From Mesaphorura yosii (lineage: Eukaryota > Arthropoda > Collembola > Poduromorpha > Tullbergiidae): DNA of 64,000 bases. Under the pieces are notes generated by a model, which was not told the DNA's origin, did no database searches, and saw only the letters and a list, made by a program, of their open reading frames with translations. Position numbers and translations under genes: made by a program. Positions 23,590 through 38,900 of the stretch are shown here, piece after piece. The stretch lies in assembly GCA_009869945.1 (NCBI GenBank), contig WIXG01000012.1, positions 124,001 through 188,000 of the forward strand. The letters run 5' to 3'. Positions within the stretch are counted from its first letter, which is position 1; each line of letters starts with the position of its first letter.

Positions 23590-26500
23590 ATATTAATTTT
23601 ACTAATTACAACAATTAAATTCAGACTGCTTGACTGAATGGTTTGAGTTACTTGTAGGTTGTAAAGCAAACTGTGAGACTGTCTTTAACCTTCGTTGACA
23701 TTGTGACTGTCAAGGCTTCGTAGATTAGTCGCAGCCGGTGACTCACGACTCATTGTTCAATCTCTAAAGTAGATACAACATTTTGATTTGAGGTTGAAGA
23801 TTTTGAGTCTTCGAAATGCCAGAATTAAAAGACTCGTTGAAGGAATTGTGAAATTGTGACTACTGCACGTTGAAGTAGTCATTAGAAAATGGAAATTGGA
23901 ATTATTGCATTGTGCATTTATTGCATTAAACTTATCAAGTAGGTATTTTACTATGTGTAAGGAAATTAGACCCTCTCAGCTGGAGAGGAATTATTTTGGC
24001 AGAATAACTCCTAGAATACTTGAGAATGAGAATTGTGTACATGTAATTGAAAATCACAAAATAATTAAATACACAACGACCTTATTTTTTTTGCGTCTTG
24101 CGTGTCTGCGTCTGATTTGAAAAACGAATCTCAAGTTGACCGTCATTTTTTACTTTCACTGAAATTTTTATTGTGATTTTATACTAATCATAGACTAACT
24201 AGACTACAGCCAAGTGTAGGTGGAATAATATCGAATTAAGACCCTTGATTTCTTAACGCTAACTGTTAATTTGGGCATAACGTCTTGACTTGCTAACTTT
24301 CTTTCTCATTTCAAAATCATTTGTGATAATCTTATGTTATGTCGTAGCTGAAAATATGTACTTGAAGACTTTCCCTAGAATTACGTCGGCCAGTTATGTT
24401 AACATTAGCATTTCCAAGTTCATCCTTCATTAATGCATAACGAAAAACTCTACAACTTTTGTCAAAAGACAACTTGTGCTCTTTTAATTTTAAATACGAA
24501 TATTTTAACAATTTGCATTGCCGCTTGACCATGAAATGCAGTTAAGATTAAGTGTAATTATTAAGCTTTGGAATTTGTAAATCGCCAAAACAGGTTGTCC
24601 ACTTGGGAGGGCAATTGGAACCTGCATGCATGGTGAAAGAAATGTTGAAGAAATCTTGTAGTTGTTGAATTGGTTAAATTAGTTGACTTCTCTAAACACT
24701 AAACAAATTACATCATACTTAACTACAATACTACATTCTTGCGATGTGACTCGGCTGTGGAGTGCATTTGATTCCACTGCTGCTAGTGGAATCTTGACGA
24801 GTGAACTGGGCGATGGCGATGACGATGCGGTGGTGAATAAACTATTTATGAATGGAACAAATATTTGTCTACATACATAACACTACTAACCAATTGCTAA
24901 TAATCTGTTATAAGGAAATGCTTGAAAACATAATGGTTAATAAAGAAATCTTGACACAAAATCCCTGTCATGTTCGGTGAAAGGGTGAAAGCTGAATCTG
25001 AAATCTCGGTGGGTGGTCCACGATCTATGCATTTAGAAATTCGCACGGCACTTCGCAAGGAAGAAAGCAGCTCTCGACGCGACGCGTCTAAAGGGGCATT
25101 GACTTGGCTGGCTCGCGATTCGCATTTGTGGCTTTGGCACGGCCAGCTACGGTTACAAGCTAAGGCTTTCATCTCTGTTGAGAAATATCTTTGTTCCTTT
25201 CTCCAGTCGCAGTCGCAGCCGCAGCAGCCCAACACCAACGGCCAGCATAAGATAAAAGAAGAAAGCGGATCTTGTCTCCATCCGATTCCGAACGCCAGTT
25301 CACTGGCATTTGCTGGTGAAGAGACTGCTAACTGCTTTGCTTCTCCGTACTTTGGTCAATAAACGCCGCATGCGTGTCCAACTGCAGGATTTTTTGCTCA
25401 GCATTCCAAAATTCGGAATGAGCCTGCCTTGCCTTTGCTTTGTTCACTGAATGTGCACGAACTTAACTTTCCATGCAATACACTGCACTGGCTTTGCGAG
25501 CTACTCGAGCTAACTACTTGCTTTGCTAGTTGTTGTTAAGCTTAAGCTTTGCTTCGGCTTGGTACAGGTACTGCTGGAGTTAGCACTGCCAGTGATTGTG
25601 GCTGCGCTCCTCCTCTGCTGCTGCTTGCTCCTGCTCCTTTCTTAACCATCCATTCGCGATCGCACTCCATTCACTTGCACACAGAGTGTTGTGGAGTGTA
25701 CATGTACCACTGTGCATGTAGTTTCTGTATTGTATTATTGTTAAGGTCGAACAACTTGATCGTGATTCGTGATCGTGTACAAAAGTTGATGTACTTCGGA
25801 CGACAAGCCATTGCTCATTCATTAACTTTAACAGGTGTAACTAGACAAGCACAGACACAATATTTGGTGAATCAGTGCAATAGTTAACCGTGTTAGTTTT
25901 AAATTTTAATTAAGGAGCTCCCGTGTCGTGTGTATGGTGCGATTGAAGCGGACAAGTACAGCGGTGTGATTGTTGGAATTGGCACGATTGGACCTCGACC
26001 GTGTAGACCTCCGAACTTCGGTAGTTTGAAACGGTCGTGGAAATCGCCTGATGTAGCCTGGAATTGGATGCGCGTCAATTATTCAGATCAATAACACTGC
26101 TTGTAAGTACAGATTACTGATAAGGCACTTGGAAAACTCAAACCAGATGCCCAAAAGCATGGCACAGCATATTCATTCATTCATTCGATTGAGGCTAAAT
26201 CATTTCAAGTTTAAAGAAACGTGTAGACTCTCTTTCGCATTGTGCAATTCAGCTTGATGTTATCTATTGTTGAGCTGCCGAGGCAATTTACCAATTTTTA
26301 TTGCTGCTTGGTGCATTCTTGAATCGAGCGACAGCGAGCTTCATGGTTCCTGGGGGCGTTTTCGGCACATAATGGTGGTGGAAGGAAGTATCTGTCCAAC
26401 TATCTGATAGGTGCTTTTATTGATTTTCGGTAGGAAACAACTTCCATTGCTCATAATAATATCACACATTGGATTTTTCTCACCGCAGTCGAGTCGTGAT

Positions 26501-26911
26501 GCACCGTGCACGCTTCTGCTTCTTGAGCATTGAAGCTAATTAAATATTTAACTCACTCGATTTCTTCCTTCGGAACAGGGCGACGGAGACGAGAAACAAA
26601 AGAGAGGCAACAATAGAAAGGCAGCGTGAATGTGAACAGAAAGCTTCCGTCGGATAATTGCATACACGCCACGCTGCAATTTATGCTGCTTGCTACCTTC
26701 GTGCCCAATAATTGAACCCGTGCGCCGTGCACTGTACACGACTGAGTATCCAAATCCAGACGAACTCCCATTCAAAAGCTCACACATCATGCCGGTAGTT
26801 GGACGACACACTTAAAAGACATCCAGCCGGTCCGGAGGTCGACCCACCGAATATTAGACACCAAACACAACAACCAGCCACCAGCAAAGGTGAATTCCAC
26901 GTGTAACGACA
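23590..26911. other. Spacer between p190RhoGAP and syndecan; likely holds syndecan 5' UTR
   Basis: No coding exon was recognised in these 3.3 kb. A strong donor-like sequence (GCTT|GTAAGTA) near 26,100 could end a non-coding first exon of syndecan, whose ATG is at 26,912. Frames of up to about 130 codons (24,970-25,362 plus) look random, with no domain. Confidence 0.35.
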
Positions 26912-29900
26912 ATGGAGTCGAGGAAATTAACGCACTACCTGCTTCTGGTCAGCTTTGTTCTGCTGAGTTTCGCACTTAGCCATCATCACAGTTCAGCTGA
27001 CGCATTCGCAGAAGGAGAGGTAAGCCCAGTCGATTCATACAAGTTTTTCTATTGTTCAGGTCCAAATTAATTATCGAAATGGAAATTGCGTAGGAGATTT
27101 ACTCGTAGCTCACGTAAGCAGAATGCAGAAAGATAGCATCCGTGCAAAGAGGAAGTACGTACGAATACGAAGTTGCATTGCGTTGTAATCATAATCACAG
27201 CCTGAAAAGGCTGAATTTGCATTTCCATTCATTCTCATTTGAGAATTGAGACCTGGGATCACGGAACGGCCGGATTACGTGCAACCTGCAGCAAACATGA
27301 CTCGGCTCGGTGGTTCGATATTCGCTTACGTAATGTGAAGAGTTGCAGACGAACGCAGATTCATAGATAATGCGCAAAGAGGAAGAATCTCATTACAAAC
27401 CCGCTGCAAAAAACAAAACCCAGAACTCCACACTTTAAAGAATCTCTGGCATAGTTATAACTTTCTTGCTTTGCATTTCAATTTCCAAGCCGCTGCGCTG
27501 GATTACCCCAACATCTAATTAAAGGTATTACGATCCAATCAAAAGATTTAGTACTACCGTGTGTACAGATCAATTTCGCATTCTCATTCTCGCCCATGAT
27601 CTGCACATATTGTATAATACACTCATAATCGTATTCGTAATCGCCGAAGTACAATAGCAATTACAATGTCAAATGAGAAATGAAGAAATGGTTAGTCTGT
27701 AGTTTTTATCTGTCGGATTTCACTACACATCACACAGGATTTCGATACTAAATGGAATAGAGCTAGAGCAGCGTCCTTGGACTACTGCTTGGATTTAGAT
27801 TTCCCCAACGCGGCTGTTGCTAAATAATTATCTCGTCAATCTCCGCAGTACAGCAATATTTGAGTATTTGCAGTAAAGTCTGCGAGTTTGAGCTGAAGAA
27901 ATCAATTTCATATCCACGAGCAACTTTTATCGAGTCGGAGCGCAAATTAAGCCGGGTTTAGTTCTAAATTGTTGTAGGAAAGTTGTAAGTTTATTTCGGT
28001 CATTGCACAATCGTATTATTGTGGGAAAGGGAAATTTACTTGTTATAAATGTCTTAAACGATTTTTACAATTAATCTACTAATGATGTAATGATCCGTGC
28101 TCTGACCGTCATGGTCAGGGTCATGACATTTAATTGTACGAACTGTAGAAGCTTATGAGTCTGTTAAGCTCCATTTGGATTGGTCGATCTGTTGCGACAT
28201 CCGAATCAAATTAGCCTGGGTTCTGTATAATTCTAACAGTATCTCAGTTCGGCAGATTTTCATTGAATAACATTGGTGTTTTTGCATCACTGAGCACCAA
28301 ATACAAATTGGCGAACCGGACAAACAAACAAAAGTGTTTTACGTGCAATGTAATTCTAGTTGGAAAGAATCTGAGAATCACGCAGGTGTGATAAAAAGGA
28401 TGATGAACGAACGTGCGCACAAAAAATTCTTCTGATGAAACTACTTCGCTTTGCAAGCCAAGAACTCAGATTGTGTAATAACCTGATACACGAATTCGAG
28501 GAAATTTCTGACGTTATTAGTCAAAGATAGAGATTCATCCATTCAACAGCATTGGTGACGAAGCGTGAAATATCTGAAAAAAGTTCATCATCTTGTGCTT
28601 GTATTCGAGTTTTTTCTGCTACTTTATTGCTGGAGGCTTTAATTTCGTAATCTTTACTGCGTGCGATGCGAGATTGCTAATTTATTAAGTCGTACGTACG
28701 TGTGCAGTCATGAACTTGATTTGATTGAATCTGGCTTTCTGGCTGGTGATTCGCGAATCACGAGCTGAGAATTTATTTTAATCTCGACGATATTTGCAAC
28801 TTGTCAGAAGTTGAAAACTTCACCGTTCTTTAATATGACGGTGACGGATGACAAGTACCTCCAGCAAATGATGATAAATTGCGTATTGTGGCACAACCTG
28901 CGTTTCGCAGAATACGAGCGGAGAGTTGACTTTTAATTTCTCTCCTACTTGCATTCAGGTCAAGTGTCAGTGTCAAAAGTCAAGCCAAGTCAGAACGAAC
29001 TCAGATTAATGTTGCCTGCCGCGCACTATGCAAAAAGACATGGACTTGGAAGATAGGTGCGTGAACGGCCAAAGGCTTAGCAAAGCAAAAGCAATAACAT
29101 CAAATGCTTGATTGACATAAATTGAAATCACGCGCAAGGCACCGCACTACACAGATCCACAATAAATTGGCAATTGGCATACGAAGTCTGTTTGTTGTGG
29201 GCACGGCACGGTACCCGACGCAGCGAAGTTACAGTTAAGAGTAAACAGACACATAAAAGTAGACAGCAGACGGACGTGTATAAGCCGATAGCCCAGTCTC
29301 GAGTGTGCACAGAGTCCAGTGGAGATAAGATAATGAGATAATTCGTTTGATTTAGATATCGACAGCGACAAAGACCAAGCGGAGTGGTGGTAGCCGTAGC
29401 ATTCTCTCCTAACGTTTGACTCCACATTATGTCAATAATGTGGGATAACTGATAACGAGATTTACACCCAAATTGACGTCAGTGTCAACATTTTCCGTAA
29501 TCCCAATAAAAATTCGCATTCGAATTAATACAGAACGTATAAATTTAACTTGGAAAGTAATTGTCTAAATTGTAAATTTTGAACTAGTAGTTAGCGGCGT
29601 GCTTGCATTGCCAATTTCTCGTCACAGGAAAGCAGAAAGCGCATGATCGCTTTGACGCTTTGTCGTATGATCACCGTCATGCGCATTCTTAGTTTAATTC
29701 AAAATGATGTCATTTCTAAGAAGCACTCAAATGCGTGGCCGGAGTCGGTCGCAAAAGCGTTTTAGCCTAATTAAGTTGCCTTGATCAATTTTAATTGATG
29801 TTTATCTGACTCGATTCCGACCCGACCAGGAGATCTGCCTGCCTTTCAAATAGCTTCGTCAGTGTCCAACCCAATTGCTATTTGACTGATGCGATGTAGA

Positions 29901-32900
29901 GTGCCTGTAGCTTCTGGAACACGCTAAATTTTGCGTGTTTACAAGTGATTTGTGAAGGAGCAGGGAAGCAAATAGGCTGGCAAGACGAGGCGTAGAAGAC
30001 ATGGAAAATTATGGTCTGTGAGTTTACTTGACTTGACTCTACTTTAATTGGCTTGAGTGAGTGCTAAAAGTCAAGGCCAACCATTCAAATTGAAGTCTGC
30101 GAATCGATAAAGCCCAAGCAATAAGAAGGGCTTAACAAATTGCAAAGATATAGAATATTCAGATAATTGCAATTTAATGGGCTTGTCCGAATTTCGAAAT
30201 GCCAACGCCAATCATTGTGATTCGTTCATGCCTCAATTCCTTTCCGAGAAAAGCAATTGAATGCTGAAGTGACTTGAATCGTGACATTTCTTTGTATTAT
30301 TGGCGATTGGCTCCAATTCCTTGCTGTGCCACGTTCGGTGTGAATTCCATGACTGATACTCAACCGGGTGCCGGTTGAACTTGACTTTGGCTGGCTTAGA
30401 ATTTGAAATGAACCGTACACCATGCATCAGGTAGAATGACTAATTTAATTACATATTTACGCCTGTACACTTCAAAACTGAATCATTCGATCACATTGTG
30501 CAGTGCTTGCATGCAATAGACACAGAATACTTCTTCGTAATCCTGGCACGCCATTATTGATATTGATCCATGTACCTTGCATTATTTCTGCTTACTGCTT
30601 TGACTTCATCAGCCTCCCACTTCCATGCACTTTTCATACATGTTGGCATTGCGTTTTGCTTATTGCGTGGTCGTGCTTTCAATTTCTAGAATTTCTACCT
30701 CATTAAATAATAGAAATGTCCGCACACGGAAACAATATGGCAGGCAGGCACAGCACAGCGGATGTGAGTAGGCTGGCCGCTCAGGTTGTGTTTAAGGCCT
30801 AATCGACCGTCGCCCTTTGTATTTGTCGTGCCCGGATCACTTGCTTGCGTAATCCTAATACCCTTCTTTCTTTCATTGGCGTGCCGTAGTTTAAGGTTAG
30901 ATACGACATTCTGATTGCCAAGCCGTGCTAATCAAAGGATCGCGTGCGGTATGCAAATATGCTGGACGGGAACATAGAAAGGAAATGGGAAAGGTAAACG
31001 CGAGCCGACAGCGCGTGATGGTGACAATGCAACGCAATGGTGAAAGACCGGCCTTTCGTGTTAATTGTGATGATGAAATATTGGAAATGGTGACATGGAC
31101 TCTGGACTCACGAAGGCGAGAAGTGAGTGAATGAAACGAACGAATGAATGAAATGAACCCAGAACGCAATGGCAGTGGCAGTGTATGAAGTGTTCTTTAT
31201 TATCTTCGTGCGATTTCAGTTTAGCCTGGCCCTTTCATTACAACCAAATCAGCCAGTTGCTGGCTAACCTGCACTGGCACCATGCCATGCCATTTCTTAT
31301 GGCTGGCTATGAGTAATGGAGCATGTCAGATTTCGCAGCAGATTGCTATTGTATGAAGGGCTTCGCCTTTCGAGTTCGTGGAATGTTTCATGCCTTTGGA
31401 ATCCACGAATCCAAAACAATGCTTGCACGTGCTGCGCTGTACTTCTATTCCTAATGAAAACCTTCATGCACGGGAACAAACAGCCCAAGCTCAAACATCA
31501 AGTTAATGAACGGTGATTCAATTAATTATTTTCCAGCACGTTCAGCATTGGCGATATGCATTAGTGTATGTGAGTGTGCGGTGTGTATAAAGTCATTAAT
31601 TAGATCGTTAACATATTCATTAATGATCTGAGGTGAATTTGTGTGTGTGTAACAGTGGCAGTGGCGGAAGTGTGAAAACAGTTGACTGTTGACTTTCCAT
31701 TCAGCTAACTAGCTCGACTCGTCTGGCCAAATTAGCCTCCGGCGATCGGTGATCGCGCCGTTGGGTTGTGGGTCAATATCTATTGGCTTACCTCTTAGCC
31801 TTTTGATGAAAGAGGGTTCTTGTCCATTTGAGATGTGGTTAGACAAACGTTTGCTGGTTTTCTTAGAATCACTTTGCAAATTGTTTATTCTACTGGCTTG
31901 CTAAAAATTGCCCTCCTTGTCTGTCGTTCATCTGAACATCCGTCCGCCATTACGTCAAAAGTTATGAAATGACGAAGGATGGTTTTTAAGCGTCGTGGAA
32001 TGTCTGAAATCATGTAAATCTGGGACGTTTTACTCAGAATTTCTTAACATAAACTGAAATTTGAGGGAGAAATGATGAACTCAGTGAAATTCCTTGGTTT
32101 CGTACTGGATCTATGCATTTTCTTGTCTGACTGTCTGTCCCTTCTATTTTTGGAGCTGCAGTTCCCATAGAAGTCGATCTCGGGTAGTCCAAAGCCTAAG
32201 TCAGTGTTAATTGAGTATAAATCCATCGTTTGCCAAAAATTGGACGTGTGTTTCCCTAGGTGCCAAATAATTCGTCAAGACAAATACCAAACCATGAACA
32301 TAAAGCACAGATTACAGTGGCAATGACTAAATGTGGCGCACGCGTTTCCATTTCCACAGCGGACTGTGGCTGTGAAGGATTATTCACACTGTCAGACTGA
32401 CTAACGCAAAACTTTACCTCGCTGTCTTGTCTTCCCAAGGTTCAAGAACAGCAAAAGCTGTGAGAAAATTCACAAATTATGCAGATTTAGCATCCGAGTC
32501 TAAGAATAATTTTATGGGAGCGCGACTTTCCTGTCTCGACGACGGCTCAACTAAGCGAACGTCTTGAAGTTAATGGCTGGAATAAATTTCTAAGTGGTTT
32601 TGTCAGGCAGACGACGTTCTCTAAGCTTAATAATGATATAATCTTGACACTTGTCACAACACTTACTGGAACACTGCGCGGCAAATGACGGCATTACAAG
32701 GCCTGAATTTCGGATTAGTTCGTGCTCGCTCGCTCACGCTACGCTTGAAGATAAGAATCGTCCATCTCGGCATGAAAATCACGAAGAAAGAGCAGAACAA
32801 ACAATGAATTCTGAAATTAGGCCGCATTTCACGTTGTTCACACTGGAAATAAATTAAAAATGTATTCGCGATTCCACCCGACATGAAAGCTTTGATTAAG

Positions 32901-35900
32901 GGCCTGCCTGGCCCGACTTTCATGTAGTTAATGACATTTGTCGAGCGTAAGCGATACCCAGTTCACTTTGAAGAGTGCCGTCCAGACCCACTCTACACGG
33001 TTACAAGCATATACGGCGACTCACATTGCATACTAATTTCCCATTTCCTTTTCTCCTGCACTGCCTGCATTATTGGCAACGCATCGGTTCCATTCCATAG
33101 AACGACCGTCGCCATAAACGGTGCCTTTATTCTGGAAACGGTGTTCCGTGTTCGTGGAAGAGCGAAGCGGTGCGAGAAACTCGAATAACGAAAGTTGGAG
33201 TCAGAGGCTGAGAAAACAGAGCACCAGAACGATCGATTTCCTCCCAGGCGAAACCTGCCTGTCTGCCTACATCTTTCGTGTGCATGGCGATTGTGCCACA
33301 CATTGCAGTCATGCCACGCCGTGCGTGGCTCGTGTAGCTCGTAGTCAAGAATTATAGGGAAGCAGGAAATGAGATGAAGAGACGAAAAGTGAGAAGGATC
33401 CTGGCAGAAGCGAGAACGAGAAATGAGGAGAAAAGGAATACAAGAGATGAAATAGTTGAGAATGAGAACGTCGCAGGCGGTAAGATGAAGTTGAGTCGGA
33501 GAACGCGAACGGCAAGGCGGAACTCTGACTGAATTGTGATGAATATGAATCACGAAGGAAGGCAAGAGAATGAATGGAAAATACAAAGTCGCGGACGCTT
33601 CTGTCGGTCGGAATGCGAAGTGCAGTGGCATTTCGTTATTATTCTGCAGACTCGGGCGAAAAGACAAGGGAAGCAACCCATTTGGAATCTCGTCCAGCAT
33701 AATTTCTCAACAAACTTGACTGTACCGCATTTTTGTTGCTATTTGCTGTAACGATGATGAATATTCAATGAATTGGTGCCGGTGACCTGATTTGGAAGGA
33801 AATTCGATTTCGATTCCAGCTGCTTCTAAGAAATCCACCAGCAGGCTGAGGCTCTGGTCGACATTTACTGAAAATGAATGTAATTGATTCATTTTATATG
33901 GAAAAGTCGAAAACCCAATTTCTTCTTCTTCGGTCTTCGTCTTGTACTGAATTCTGAACTGTCGTTTTGTGCTTTAACTTCACGTTGGATTCATTGAACA
34001 CGACGTGCAGAGCTCCGTAATTGAATTGTACGAATTACTTATCAAGATAAAACATTAAAGATTTTTAACCCATTTGTTTACATTTATTTGACGACGTCTC
34101 CCATTTATCTTCTAAAACTTTGCACAGGGCTCGTGCTCTTCGGGCTGTACGTATTTCTCTGTTTTCTTCGCTTTATTTACGGATCCGGCCACGAGTTCTT
34201 GTTTTCAATCGAAAAGAGTTACGAAATGAGAATTTCTCAAAAGAAACCAACCCATTGCACTGCAGAAGCTAAACTCGAGAAGAGTCGCGAGTCTCGCAAT
34301 CGGGCTTTCAAGTAAAATTGGACCAGTAAAGGAAACTGTTTGGATTTGTGAGTCAGGCTCAGGGGAATACACATCCAGTGACTGAATGTAATTGGTAATC
34401 GTATTTGGGAGCGGTGAACAAAGGCTTTAGACTTTACTTTGCGTAGACTAAATCTTATGATGAATTTCTTTGCTTTTACTTCGCCTCATGCGGGAAGGCA
34501 AGGCAGGATTCAAGATGGACAAGCCAAATTAAATGAGTGTCCCATCCCAGTCTGAGTCATCTTCATCTTGAGCTGGCAGATGATTCCAGTCAAGTCAAGA
34601 CATGGGATTTATGACAGATATTGGATTTGGGCGGGACGGATTTCCCATCCATACCCGTTCGCCATTTGTTGTGTCGAAGGCTCAGTCGCGCTGTAGACAA
34701 GCCAAAACGTGCAGTCAACGCAATTTAGTCAATTATGCGATAAGACGTTGATTAGACGAATTCCATTAGACAAGCAGAAGCAGAAGGTTACCGTCGGCGG
34801 CTGTCGGCATGAATGAAATCGGAAATCAGGGCAGAGGCAGATGGCAGATGTGCTTGTGCCTGTGCTTAGGCTAGACGATTAAGAAAGAAATTAAAGCCTC
34901 CGTCTGTCTGCCCATCCGACACCAACAATGAATCGAAGTTCGAACATACTTGTAGTTTGAAAGTTTGAAGGAGTAAATAAAAGTAGTACGCGTCTGCGTC
35001 CGCAGCGGAAGAGCGGCTGCATCCTAAGTAAACTATTTTTATATTTGGTTGGAGAAGTATTTCTTGGCATGGTTCGAGACTTCCAGCATTCAGCATCCTT
35101 CCCCATTCTTGTGGTGAAATAAACAACCTTTTCCTTACAATAAATCGTTTTTATAAACATGGGTTTTCATTTTCTTCTGTATTCGGTCTCCGTCTTGATC
35201 TCTGTCTCGGTCTGTTTGCTTGCCTGCTTGCCAAGTCAAGTCTAGCCAAGGTGCAGGGCACCAGGCCTTTTATCTTTATTGAAAGGTTTGGCTCACTACC
35301 TTCTGCCTTGCGCTGTCCCAGACGCTACGCTGAGCGGCTGCTGCTCCTCAGGAATTTTTATGCATTATGCGTCTGCCCCTGTAATTACTACCACAGTCCA
35401 ATGGCTTGGCAATGGCACCAATACCAATAAAGGAATTTAAAAGCACGTACGCAGTTCGTATTTCAACAGGTTGCACAATGAAAAATGAGAAATGGGTTTT
35501 TACGTGTGATCTCCCTTCGCCTTTGTCTTTGTCTCGACGCTCAAAGATCGGAAGATTAGATCTTGTGATTTGTGTTGCTGGTTGCTATTTTGACCAAGAT
35601 AATCGAGAATAGAGCAACAGACATCGTTCAGCCGTTCTTCATTGGAATTCCTGCCCGATTCGTTTCACGGTACAATTTCTCATCATAATAAACTGGGAGT
35701 TCAATTTTCCAGCGGAATTTCGCTGCTAGCACAGCAAGTAGCTGCGCTGGAATTCCTGTGAAGGTGAGAATGGAAAAAATTCGAACGCAATTTGACAATA
35801 AAACATTTTACGACCGTGATTTTTATTTCTCTGCCATTCCATTCGCCAAGCTAAACTAGCCAAGCATGCATTTCAAACTCCCTTCTGTGTCATGATCAAG

Positions 35901-38900
35901 TTTTATTGACATATTTTTATGATTCACGCTTTACACACTCATGCACATGTGCGTTAGTGACAGACATGAAGTAGGTCGAGTGAGGGAGTAAAATGAAGAG
36001 GACGAGTGCGAGTACATAAATGTTGGCGAATTTTAATAAAAGGCAAGGCGAAGCACAAAAGTATGCGTATACGTAACATTGGAATGTAGGCGGCTGAGGC
36101 GTGAGGCATGGACATTGCTGACTGGCTGACTGGGTATCGTGAATTTATTAATAAAGTCGTAAAAATGTGGTAAGCCGCCTGATTTATTGCAGTCGAAATT
36201 CGCAGAACACATATTTGCATTATAAGGTCGGTCGGCCTCGGAGTGAAATATAAAATGATGAGCTAGCAGCTGTTCTGTTTTTTTTTACACGTTGAGGAGA
36301 GCGTCAATGAATCTTCTTTCAATTAGCAGCAAGACTTTTGAGAATTTCTGAATCAACAGGTGCAATGAAATGAGAATACCGCAATACAGATTACCAGAGA
36401 TTTGAGACGGGCAATTTTGACCACAAACGGCAGAATGTGAAATGCGAGCTTAAATATCTGGCCCGGCCACTGTGTTTAGTTTTGGCCATGTATTTTATAA
36501 TCTACTCGTTTTGTTGACTGTCCTCAATTCGGGTTGTCTTTTAACCACAAACCGGTGTTGACAAAAAAACTCCGTGCAGAGCCGACTGGAAATTTTATAC
36601 CATTACTTCAGGCAGCCGAGCCGTGTCGGTCTTCTCGGTCGTATAATGCGATGGACGATGGGCTTAAGTATCTAAATCCACAATCTCATTCCCGAAACTC
36701 TTTATTTGGTCAGTCCAGGCAAGAAACAGGAGAAGAACAGGACAGAGTAGATTTGATGAACCAATACAAATGGGCGAGTGTCAGTGAACTCACATAATGC
36801 AACCCAGCCACGTCGTATTTCGCGTAGCGTCACCTTTCCTGGGTCCGGTGCCGACGGACCGGCCTTCGTATTAAATTCGTAGTGGTACTGAGCTGCTTTC
36901 GTATCCACTGACTCGTCTTAAGTGTACTTAAACTCTTCAAAGTCTTAACAGGACAAAGATTTATTTTATTGCACTGTACGTGGAAGGAGAAAGAAATGAG
37001 AAAATACGGATTGATGTTAGTAAAGAGTGTTTATACGTCTTTTATGCTCGTTTTATACGTTAATGTGCTGAATTATTCTGGCAACAAGCAACAAAATACG
37101 GCCAGGCTGATAAAGTAAAGTGTATTGATGTTTGTGGCTGTAACGAGCGAGTGTATAGCGAGTAAGTGAGCACTTCGTCACTTGCTGCTTGCCCGTCAGC
37201 TAATTTAATGACCTGGACCACAGCCACAAGTTGTTGTTGCATTGGAGTTTGGTGCTTATAAATTGGAGAAACAGAATTTATTTTTGCGATGCAATGCACT
37301 GCGCGCTCGCTGTGATGTGCCCAAGCAAAAGTAAATGATCAGAATTCATTTCTTTGCTTTGGTTTTCGACGCTTTCGTTTGAGGAACAAAAACAGCAAAG
37401 TTCAATGCTTCTGACATTCGCGCTCGTGCTCGTATCCACATGAAAGACAGCCCATGGAGAAGGAAATTGGAATTTGTAATTTTGAAAGTATAATTTCACT
37501 CAAAAATTACTCGTAAAATCTGGCTCTGGCTTAATTACGATTCACTGAACGAGAGTGCTGAAAATGAAAATGTCAAGCTTGAATGCTTTAGGTGTTAGGC
37601 CTTCGATATCGCAGGCAAGTGCCAAAAGAGGAATAATTATTGACCCAGCCCGCCCAACCCAGCGCACAACGTTCTTTTCTGCAGTGATATACAGTAATAA
37701 TCTTCCCTCTGTCGCAAGTTTAGGTGACAAAGATAATGATGGCAACGCAAACTGGTACCCGTAAAAGACTAAAAACAAGACATGAGACATGCGACAACTG
37801 ACCAAAACAAGGACATCGGACGTTCGATAAGTGCAATTTATGGCTTCGAGTACGAAAGTATGGAGCACATGCAAGAAATGCAATCTCTGGCGATATGCGA
37901 TAGGCCTTTTTTGATTTCGATTGCCTCGATGCATATTTTACATAGCATGTAACAAGCGAGAGTGGACAGACGGACACAAAGAAGGTGCAAAACGCAGTTT
38001 TCTGATGGCGTGACCAATTTGCAGAAACACTGGAATGTCACGCAACCTGTGAATAGCCAATAGCAGAAATTTTCCGATAAAAGGTGCTGGAAACTTCCAC
38101 GGAATCACGAGCGGCTTAATTGACATGATTTCGCCGGGACATGGAAGCCTTTTCGGCTTCGCTTTGCATTTTGCACTGCTTTGTTGTGCATTATTGAAGT
38201 GGCCGCCGTGTCGCCGGCAAACAATTTTGTTGAACTTGGTTGCGGAATCCAAACCGTGCTGGAAATTGCGCATTTCTGTTCGTTCGTAAGCGTTAAAAAT
38301 TCAACCTTTCATCTTCGTCATGACATGCGAGGCCGCCTCGCCATCGCAATTACCATCGCCATCATTTTGTTGACTTACGTTGGAATTTCTCAGACAGATG
38401 CATTTCGACTCCTGCACTACTGCCTGCCGTGCCTTGTCGGTATGAAATACAAACAGGGCACCGTGTCCGTGTCCATTCCATTATTCCTCACAGAGATTGC
38501 AAAGAGCCATTGCCTTTTGGTCGGCAGTCGCTCTCAAAGCAAAGCATTCGTCGCTCGATTATATCTTTCGTAACTCGGGTCTTGTAAAATACAAGAACAA
38601 GGGACAAGCATCAGCACTCCAGTGCAAAGTATTACGTATTGAACAATGCATGTGAAATGCGAAGGTGGTTTCTATTGTTTCATTATCCATTCGTACAAAG
38701 AATGCATGCAGGCAAAGGCAAGCATTTCCTCGCTGATGCACTACGATTTTGACGAGAGGAGAGGAGAAAGAGACGTCGAAATGAAAAGTGGAATAAAACG
38801 AAATTAAATATGTGTGTGGGCCACTGCCTCTGATTCTGCTTTAGTTTCGCCCAGGCTCAGGCTCACAGTACAAAAAAGTGAGGACGTTCAGACGCGAGTT

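Noticed and set aside
31738..31760. GATC-rich hairpin in the syndecan intron
   Set aside because: Short stem (about seven base pairs) with no miRNA-like extension; expected by chance in 16 kb.
32993..33700. 235-codon minus-strand open frame in the syndecan intron
   Set aside because: Longest unassigned frame, but the translation has no recognisable domain, an erratic composition and no matching exon or poly(A) context. Left as chance pending conservation data.
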